A stretch of 50,379 bases of DNA from a virus: positions 1-50,379 of the IMG/VR virus record IMGVR_UViG_3300050020_000163; one strand, given 5' to 3'. Positions 44,887 to 50,379 of this stretch are shown here, piece by piece; position 1 is the stretch's first letter, and each line of letters starts with the position of its first letter. The notes under the pieces are model-generated. The model did no database searches. It saw only the letters and a list, made by a program, of their open reading frames with translations, and was not told the origin of the DNA. The translations under genes were made by a program, and so were the position numbers.

Positions 44887-47580
44887 TTAGTAAATCTCGC
44901 CGTCTATGCCGCAATTCTCGTTAACCTCGTTAACCCTGTTTTCGCTGTCGTCAAACAGATTTTCAGACACTTCGTTTTTCAATCCGATGCCCCGCCAGAT
45001 CGCTACATTGGCGTGTCCGTGGTCACTTTTGATTCGCGGATGACGGCCGACTTCCTTGTTGAAATCTCGCTGGTTTTTATATCCCTCCTCGCCAGACTCC
45101 TCCGCGAATCTCTTGTGCGCCTCATACAAATCCCGCTTCAATACTGTGGCTCCAGCACCCCATACAGTGCAACCGCTTTGCCAGAAGTCGCCGAGAGCGT
45201 CTTCCTCATTTCTGTACTCATTCACCGCCGCCTGTAGCGACTGAGGCACGGCGAGGCGACCTTCTTTTTGCCATTTGAGGCAGCCCTCGACTGCCCACCG
45301 CAGAATACCCGATAACTCGCCTCTGAGCTTTTCGGGCAAATGCTTATCGCACTTTTCGTCGGGTATTTGCACCAGGAACGGGATCAGCCTTATACGATTC
45401 CAAATACCATCGTCCTTGCCTTTTACAGCAGGCTTATGGTTGCCGTAAAGCCAGAGCGTGAAGCCCACGTCGAAGTCAAAGAACTCGCTTCTCATAAATC
45501 TCGCGCTCATTGTGTCCCCGCCTGTTATATCTTTTACCAGCCCCTCGTCAAGTCGCTGGCCCTCGGAAATCTCAGAGACAGACACCATTCGAGCGCCATA
45601 CAAAGCAGCCACATCATTGGGAATGCCGCCGCCGTTGAACTTCAGCATAAGTGTTTGGGCTTTGGTTTTGCGGAAGTAATCGCCCATTATCGCTTCTAGT
45701 GTCTTTGTAAGCACCGTCTTGCCGTTGTTCCCGCCGCCGTAGAGGAAGAACAGGCACTTCTCGGTGACTTCGCCCACAAGCGTGTAGCCTGCGGCCTTTT
45801 GGATATACTCGCGGATGTCAGGATCGGGTAGCATTTGTTCAAGGAATGCCATCCACATCGGGGACTCAGCCTCTGGTTCATAATCAATAGGCACCTGCTT
45901 CGTTATCAGGTTCCCCCGCAGCGGGGCCAACAGTTCCCCGGTCACCAGATCGAGCACGCCGTTTGTACAGCAGAGTAGGTAAGGATTGCGGTCCAGCGTT
46001 CCCGAGGTAATTGCCACATCAGACCGCGCGATCTTGACCATAGAGTCAAGCTCTTTCGCGGTCTCCGACTTGATGGCCCAAGTTGCCAAGCGTTTCCGTC
46101 TTGCCTCATCATCACAGTCTCGGGCCTCGTTGTAAATGCTGCGCACCGTCTCTTTTGCGAGTCGCTCAATAGTGAGATCGCTGTCTATCTGCCAGCGCGT
46201 ACCATCCCATATAATCCACTTCTTCCAGTCGGTCACATAGCGCAGATTTCCGCCTAGCCTCCAAACAAGACGCTCAGCGTTCCCCATCGGCGTGCAGGGA
46301 AACTTGGGCATATCCATCGGCGCGCCCGTTTCAGGGTCCCTATGTGGCTCATCTGGGCCGCCCGGCAGTTTGTAGCCGGCGGCAGTCTTGTAAATCTCAT
46401 GGCCCATCTCCATCACGGTGAGAGCCGACAGGACTTGGGCGATGGTAATATCTGGGAATGACTCCTCAAGGGCGAGGAGTATGTGCTCCGGCGTGCCGTG
46501 CCCGTGGGAGATGCAACCAAACACTGCGTCCTCAATGGGTGACTTGACACGCTTTTTACCTGTCATTGGCGGCTCTGGGATTACCTCGACGGGAGCATCA
46601 TCGTCAGTGCGCTCGGGCTCCGGCGCAGCCGTCTTTTTGCGCTCAGGACTCCCATACCCGTCTCGCGCCAACGCCTTACCTGCGGCTTGGAAATCGCCTG
46701 AGTGCTCGACAGTGGCGTAAATCCCAAACGGATCATAACTGCGCTCAGTCTCGAACGGGGCCGCGTTGGAGCTGAAGACATAGAATAGCTGGCTATCCCG
46801 ATGGTTCCACGTTGCGCTTACACCCTCGGCCTTGCCTGGCCGCCGCCAGTGGTCCGTGTCACCCCGGCTGTAGACGTGTTTCCACCCGAGACCCGTGAGT
46901 AACCCTCGCCAGTCACCCCGCGCGTTGTAGTCGTCACCAGGACGGCCCTCCACGCGCTCTGTCGGGACCGTGTAGGTCCGCTTCTCCGGCTCGATATACT
47001 CGTTCAGCACGCGGGCGCATCCAATCAATCGGTCGCGCTCGTCTTTTGTGACTGTGGGAATTGCGCAGAGGTCGCCAATAAGGACTTCATAGGGCTTGCC
47101 GGAGGCGTGGACTGCAAGCGGCGAGCCCGGTGCCACGGTATAGCCACCTTCGCCGCGCGTCTCGATCAGGGTGTCCCAACCCGTCTCGGTCGGTCGACGC
47201 GCGAGTTTGAGGTTCCCCGGCACAGGCTCGTCACAGCGGTAATAGAGGTGGTAGCCGTTCGGTGTGGCGACCAGCGGAAGTGTGCCTACAAAGTCCAGCA
47301 ATCCCTCCTGGTCAATAATCTCTACCCAATCGCCGTAGATGTCTTTGTCATCAAAGTCTATCCGTTCAAGGTTGCCACTGATCGCCCCCCCGATGATTCC
47401 TATGCCAAACTCCCTGCCATTACCCCACCACTTCGACACCTGGGCTTCAGTGGGTAGTTTGGACTGAAACGCTTTCCACGTTTCCCCGGTCGGACCCTTC
47501 GAGCCGTCACAACGTAGCGGGATAATAGATAATCCTGCGTTGATATATGATATCGCGACATCCCTGGTTTCCATGCTCAC
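44887..47580 (-). CDS. Prim-pol and D5-type helicase fusion
   Basis: An 897-residue replication enzyme. The N-terminal prim-pol domain (about 20-230) has IDFDDKDIYGDW acidic residues and a GYHLYYRCDEP strand with TLIETRGEGGYTVAPGS. The C-terminal third is a D5_N domain plus superfamily 3 helicase with Walker A YGGGNNGKTVL and a downstream MVSVSEISEGQRLDE segment. It would prime and unwind DNA, with host polymerase for elongation. GTG 47580 overlaps the previous stop; ATG 47574 is the alternative. Confidence 0.92.
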   Translation of the reverse strand: MSMETRDVAISYINAGLSIIPLRCDGSKGPTGETWKAFQSKLPTEAQVSKWWGNGREFGIGIIGGAISGNLERIDFDDKDIYGDWVEIIDQEGLLDFVGTLPLVATPNGYHLYYRCDEPVPGNLKLARRPTETGWDTLIETRGEGGYTVAPGSPLAVHASGKPYEVLIGDLCAIPTVTKDERDRLIGCARVLNEYIEPEKRTYTVPTERVEGRPGDDYNARGDWRGLLTGLGWKHVYSRGDTDHWRRPGKAEGVSATWNHRDSQLFYVFSSNAAPFETERSYDPFGIYATVEHSGDFQAAGKALARDGYGSPERKKTAAPEPERTDDDAPVEVIPEPPMTGKKRVKSPIEDAVFGCISHGHGTPEHILLALEESFPDITIAQVLSALTVMEMGHEIYKTAAGYKLPGGPDEPHRDPETGAPMDMPKFPCTPMGNAERLVWRLGGNLRYVTDWKKWIIWDGTRWQIDSDLTIERLAKETVRSIYNEARDCDDEARRKRLATWAIKSETAKELDSMVKIARSDVAITSGTLDRNPYLLCCTNGVLDLVTGELLAPLRGNLITKQVPIDYEPEAESPMWMAFLEQMLPDPDIREYIQKAAGYTLVGEVTEKCLFFLYGGGNNGKTVLTKTLEAIMGDYFRKTKAQTLMLKFNGGGIPNDVAALYGARMVSVSEISEGQRLDEGLVKDITGGDTMSARFMRSEFFDFDVGFTLWLYGNHKPAVKGKDDGIWNRIRLIPFLVQIPDEKCDKHLPEKLRGELSGILRWAVEGCLKWQKEGRLAVPQSLQAAVNEYRNEEDALGDFWQSGCTVWGAGATVLKRDLYEAHKRFAEESGEEGYKNQRDFNKEVGRHPRIKSDHGHANVAIWRGIGLKNEVSENLFDDSENRVNEVNENCGIDGEIY

Positions 47581-47759
47581 AATCCACTCTCCCACTCCTG
47601 GGCGATAACCTCTAGCTTTGAGACTGCCTCTAATAACTTCCAATACACTTCAATAGCTTCGTCAACGTCGGGTATTCCTCGGTTGTCCAGGGAGTCGGAT
47701 AAGCGATTGAGCTTACGGATTATGAGAGATTGTTCTAAGTTCGGCAGGTAGACCCACAC
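47577..47759 (-). CDS. Small protein upstream of the primase
   Basis: A 60-residue helical protein from GTG 47759 behind AGGAGG (VWVYLPNLEQSLIIRKLNRL). Coupled to the primase by a GTGA overlap. Function unknown. Confidence 0.65.
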   Translation of the reverse strand: MWVYLPNLEQSLIIRKLNRLSDSLDNRGIPDVDEAIEVYWKLLEAVSKLEVIAQEWESGL

Positions 47760-47800
47760 TATCTCTCCTCCTCAATCATTCCTCGTGCAGTCGGCGGTCG

Positions 47801-48409
47801 TCATTGTCGCCCTACCTTGATCTTCCCTGCCTTGAGTGCGTCACCCAATTCCGTTGCACTCATCTTCGCTACTTCCTCAACCGTTTGCGGCGACTTCGTC
47901 TGCTTACCACCGAGTTTACGGGTGAGGCTGAAGTCAGGCTGATTAAGCCCTGTCGGATACCACAAGCCGAGTTTTATAGCGTGACACATCGCAATCGACA
48001 GCGCATCTGGCACGTGGTCTTTGCCGCGAACCTTGAAGCCGAGAGTATCCTCTACCCATTTGCGAATAGCGACCTTGTTCTTGCACCCAGTTTGAGCGCG
48101 AACAGTCGCCGGATAGTAGGCTACGCCAATCTGGTTTATCGTTGCCCACAATCGTATAATTGCCCGAACCTCTGTGGACTCTTTCGTGGTTCTCATCTTC
48201 GGCGCGATAATAAACTCCTCGAAGCACGCTGCATCAAGCCACTTCGGCGCGGAGTTGTTCAGCCAGGCCCATGTATTCTGCAGCAACCCTTCCAGTCCCG
48301 GTTTAGTGATGGGTATGACGCCATACTCCACGACGGTTAGCACTTTGTCGGCCACATCAATGCAGCCGTATCCTGTTTCTTCGCCTGGGTCTAAGCCAAG
48401 TATTCTCAC
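47801..48409 (-). CDS. RuvC-like Holliday junction resolvase
   Basis: A 202-residue nuclease with the RuvC fold signature: GLDPGEETGYG with Asp7 at the N-terminus, a catalytic Glu in CFEEFII and DHVPDALSIA near residue 140. RuvC-like enzymes cut four-way junctions formed in recombination and replication, consistent with the SbcCD proteins here. GTG 48409 overlaps the previous stop. Confidence 0.88.
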   Translation of the reverse strand: MRILGLDPGEETGYGCIDVADKVLTVVEYGVIPITKPGLEGLLQNTWAWLNNSAPKWLDAACFEEFIIAPKMRTTKESTEVRAIIRLWATINQIGVAYYPATVRAQTGCKNKVAIRKWVEDTLGFKVRGKDHVPDALSIAMCHAIKLGLWYPTGLNQPDFSLTRKLGGKQTKSPQTVEEVAKMSATELGDALKAGKIKVGRQ

Positions 48410-48651
48410 AATGTCAACCCCGCTCCGTAAAGCTCGTCAATCACCCGCATCTTTCGGCAGCCCGTGACACAGACGCTGCCCGTGCTGGTGTTGTAGCGGG
48501 CCTCCAGCACGCCCGCGCGGTCCAAATACTCCAGGTGGTCAATCACCTGCGGAAACTGGCGAATGAACGCAGCACCGAAAGTCGCGCTGCCGGTTTTCGA
48601 GCAGATGCGCCAGGTGTCCGATACGCCTATTGACTCGTGGGTGCAGTTCAT
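48406..48651 (-). CDS. Small winged-helix-like protein
   Basis: An 81-residue protein (MNCTHESIGVSDTWRICSKT). A part FIRQFPQVIDHLEYLDRAGV resembles the HTH of marR-like folds. Several cysteines occur without a regular ribbon. It is coupled to both neighbours by overlapping codons. Function unknown. Confidence 0.55.
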   Translation of the reverse strand: MNCTHESIGVSDTWRICSKTGSATFGAAFIRQFPQVIDHLEYLDRAGVLEARYNTSTGSVCVTGCRKMRVIDELYGAGLTL

Positions 48652-48983
48652 CGCCTGCTAACCCTCACATCCACCGGCACGTCCAGGGTCAGCATCATAC
48701 CGTAATCGCTCGCCTCCCACGCCATAGGCCAGTCGGGCAATTTGTCGTGCGCTTCGTAGCATCGCGTCCCGTAAGGCGCTATTCCCACTGACCAACGAAA
48801 CTCGGGAACCGGTCCCGGCGCATAGTTTCCGACAACGTAGAGAGTATCGCCACTAGTTGCTCGCACCTTGTAGACCAGAGGCTTGCGCGTTTTACCCATA
48901 ACAATCTGCCGCTCGAGCGATTTGTTTGCCGGGCAATCACACTCGAAGATTTCGTCGCCCATGCCGTAAAAGTGGAGTTTCAT
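48648..48983 (-). CDS. Small protein, paralogue of 1096-1323
   Basis: A 111-residue protein starting MKLHFYGMGDEIFECDCPAN. Its first 60 residues match the product at 1096-1323. A second half is present here (SVGIAPYGTRCYEAHDK, LPDWPMAWEASDY) and is missing in that copy. ATG 48983 overlaps the preceding TGA. Function unknown. Confidence 0.7.
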   Translation of the reverse strand: MKLHFYGMGDEIFECDCPANKSLERQIVMGKTRKPLVYKVRATSGDTLYVVGNYAPGPVPEFRWSVGIAPYGTRCYEAHDKLPDWPMAWEASDYGMMLTLDVPVDVRVSRR

Positions 48984-49552
48984 TGCTCCGCCTCGATCTC
49001 GCGAATCAAGCGATAACGCATAGGCCAGTCTTCTTCGGGGGAATAAATCTTCAGCTTCTCCCACATAGCCTTGTAGTTCGGTCCGCTCGCCTGCGCGTGG
49101 AGGGTGTCGAACATGGAGATAACCGCGTCCAATTCGCGGCCTGCCTTCGTGCCATGAAACATCTTGCGCACGCGGAACATTTCTGCCCTAATCGCCTCGA
49201 CCGCCGACCCGCTATCATCTAAACACCCTGCAAACTCCGTGATCTTCTCGCCGCGCAGTTGCGCAATCTTCTCCTCAACAGTGGCGAGCCGGTCCGCCTG
49301 CTTCGCCAGCACCGCTTCGAGGGTTTCTAAGCGCTGTTTCTGGGTCATCGCTATCGCGCCCTCTAAGCAGCTCGGCGGCGCTGTCGCGCTCAACTGGAAG
49401 CCGGTAGCTGCGTTTTCGGGTAGCTTAAAATACTGGTCTCCAAAATGACCATCCGTAACCATAGCCACTGGAATGTCGTTTTTATAATCGCCTTGTTCGC
49501 AGGACTCAAATACGTATCCATTGATAATCACGCTAGTCACTTTCAAAATCAT
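48980..49552 (-). CDS. Coiled-coil early protein
   Basis: A 190-residue protein starting MILKVTSVIINGYVFES. A long coiled coil (QKQRLETLEAVLAKQADRLA, TVEEKIAQLRGEKI) fills the middle. The spacing GGAG-GAT-ATG is short, so the start is a little uncertain. No catalytic motif. Confidence 0.65.
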   Translation of the reverse strand: MILKVTSVIINGYVFESCEQGDYKNDIPVAMVTDGHFGDQYFKLPENAATGFQLSATAPPSCLEGAIAMTQKQRLETLEAVLAKQADRLATVEEKIAQLRGEKITEFAGCLDDSGSAVEAIRAEMFRVRKMFHGTKAGRELDAVISMFDTLHAQASGPNYKAMWEKLKIYSPEEDWPMRYRLIREIEAEQ

Positions 49553-49568
49553 ATCCTCCAATTATGTC

Positions 49569-49928
49569 TTATAGCCACTGAAACACCAATTCCCGGCATT
49601 TCGAGCAGTAACGCGGCCCGTGGCCGGCGTGTCTGCCCTCCTTGACCACGTGAGACTCATCAATCGGAGCCTCGCAGCAGAATGAGAGCCCCCGGTTTCT
49701 AAGATCAGTCCGCCGTTTGGCCTGCGCCTCCGACTCGGCAATCTCCTCCGCCGTTCGCGGCTCATACCGGTTGCAGGTGTCGGCACCTATGCCGAAGCAC
49801 GGATACCGCTGCAGGCCCTGGAAGATGTCGTCCTCGCTGCGCACGTCCTTGTATGACACGCCCGCCTCACATCTACCACGAGACAGAGCGGTGCCGTGTC
49901 TGCACACCTTGGATTGATCGACGCTCAT
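49569..49928 (-). CDS. Small zinc-binding protein
   Basis: A 119-residue protein starting MSVDQSKVCRHGTALSRG at ATG 49928, which overlaps the stop of octapeptide gene 2. Many Cys and His (CRHG, CFGIGADTCNRY, FCCEAP, YCSKCRE) suggest two zinc sites. Function unknown. Confidence 0.7.
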   Translation of the reverse strand: MSVDQSKVCRHGTALSRGRCEAGVSYKDVRSEDDIFQGLQRYPCFGIGADTCNRYEPRTAEEIAESEAQAKRRTDLRNRGLSFCCEAPIDESHVVKEGRHAGHGPRYCSKCRELVFQWL

Positions 49929-50379
49929 TCCGACACCGCCTTTTCGACAAAACAACCCTGCTCATCGAGCACATAAGCCTTGTCTGCGAGCAATCCGTCC
50001 TCGCCGATGTATCCAGTGACCACTCGGTATCGAATGCCATCCCAACGACGGATTTGAATCGTGCCTGCATAACCCGCAGTGGCCGTGCCTGCATCGCCCG
50101 CAGTGGCAGTGCCTGCATAGCCCGCAGTGGCAGTGCCTCGATTGCCCGCAGTGGCAGTGCCTGCATAGCCCGCAGTGGCAGTGCCTGCATCGCCCGCAGT
50201 GGCAGTGCCTGCATAGCCCGCAGTGGCAGTGCCTGCATAGCCCGCAGTGGCCGTGCCTGCATCGCCCGCAGTGGCAGTGCCTGCATAGCCCGCAGTGGCA
50301 GTGCCTGCATAGCCCGCAGTGGCAGTCAATCCCACTATTGCGCGTCCGGCTCCCCCATTGTCGTGGATGTATTGAGCAG
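49925..50379 (-). CDS. Octapeptide-repeat protein, copy 2 (C-terminal part)
   Basis: The 3' part of the gene that starts at 455 and crosses the junction (50252 joins base 1). It holds most of the 11 octapeptides and the C-terminal cap TIQIRRWDGIRYRVVTGYIG, which differs at a few positions from copy 1 (ARYRIVTG). The end FVEKAVSE is longer by the different stop. Bases 50253-50379 duplicate 1-127. Confidence 0.85.
   Translation of the reverse strand, partial: AQYIHDNGGAGRAIVGLTATAGYAGTATAGYAGTATAGDAGTATAGYAGTATAGYAGTATAGDAGTATAGYAGTATAGNRGTATAGYAGTATAGDAGTATAGYAGTIQIRRWDGIRYRVVTGYIGEDGLLADKAYVLDEQGCFVEKAVSE
50061..50326 (-). repeat. 24-bp tandem repeat array in octapeptide gene 2
   Basis: Eleven units as in copy 1 but in another order: by residues 6-7 of the unit, from the N-terminus, YA YA DA YA YA DA YA NR YA DA YA, against YA YA DA YA NR YA NR DA YA NR YA in copy 1. 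Confidence 0.93.
50253..50379. repeat. Terminal redundancy, right copy
   Basis: Identical to bases 1-127; the join makes a circle of 50,252 bp. Confidence 0.9.

Overview
The window is the genome of a temperate tailed phage, most likely a siphovirus (Caudoviricetes), presented as one linearised circular contig. The last 127 bases (50253-50379) equal the first 127, so the unique circle is about 50,252 bp. The cut falls inside a coding repeat. Evidence for the type: small and large terminase, Mu-F-like head protein, a lambda gpE-like capsid protein, a tail tube, a frameshifted tail chaperone, a 1084-residue tape measure, a lysis cassette, and a plus-strand lysogeny block with a large serine integrase. 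The host cannot be named. Strong AGGAGG-type ribosome sites, a serine integrase and an LL-H-like holin are compatible with several phyla. No tRNA, rRNA or CRISPR array was seen.

Layout. (1) 1-9237, minus strand: early operon from a promoter at 9279-9307. It holds an HTH protein, many small proteins, a SWIM zinc protein, a candidate recombination directionality factor, SbcD, an octapeptide-repeat protein, SbcC, and small zinc proteins. (2) 9238-9353: divergent control region with two AACT-N3-AGTT operators. (3) 9354-12754, plus strand: repressor, two membrane proteins, ImmA/IrrE peptidase, serine integrase. After these come a startless gene remnant and a small RHH-like gene. (4) 13259-13295: terminator facing the late operon. 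(5) 13301-43827, minus strand, read right to left: regulators, a replication HTH protein and iterons, terminases, portal, head genes, capsid, a block of exported and regulatory accessory genes (27241-32335), connector and tail genes, fibre, holins, endolysin. (6) 43561-50252, minus strand: small zinc proteins, prim-pol/D5 helicase, RuvC-like resolvase, and the second octapeptide-repeat gene, which runs through the junction into 1-455.

How it works together. The serine integrase with its probable RDF, the repressor and ImmA manage lysogeny. The prim-pol/D5 helicase, the HTH initiator, SbcCD and RuvC handle replication and recombination with the host polymerase. Most minus genes are coupled by ATGA or GTGA overlaps, so breaks in that pattern (hairpins, palindromes, iterons) stand out.

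Most unusual items: two paralogous genes with 11 octapeptides close to the ice-nucleation consensus, one lodged between sbcD and sbcC; a sigma-70-like factor inside the tail operon; a signal-peptide-bearing GH172 (DUF2961)-like protein carrying a fibre-type insert and followed by an in-frame carbohydrate-binding fragment flanked by direct repeats; several other exported proteins in the structural operon; and two candidate replication or packaging repeat sites.
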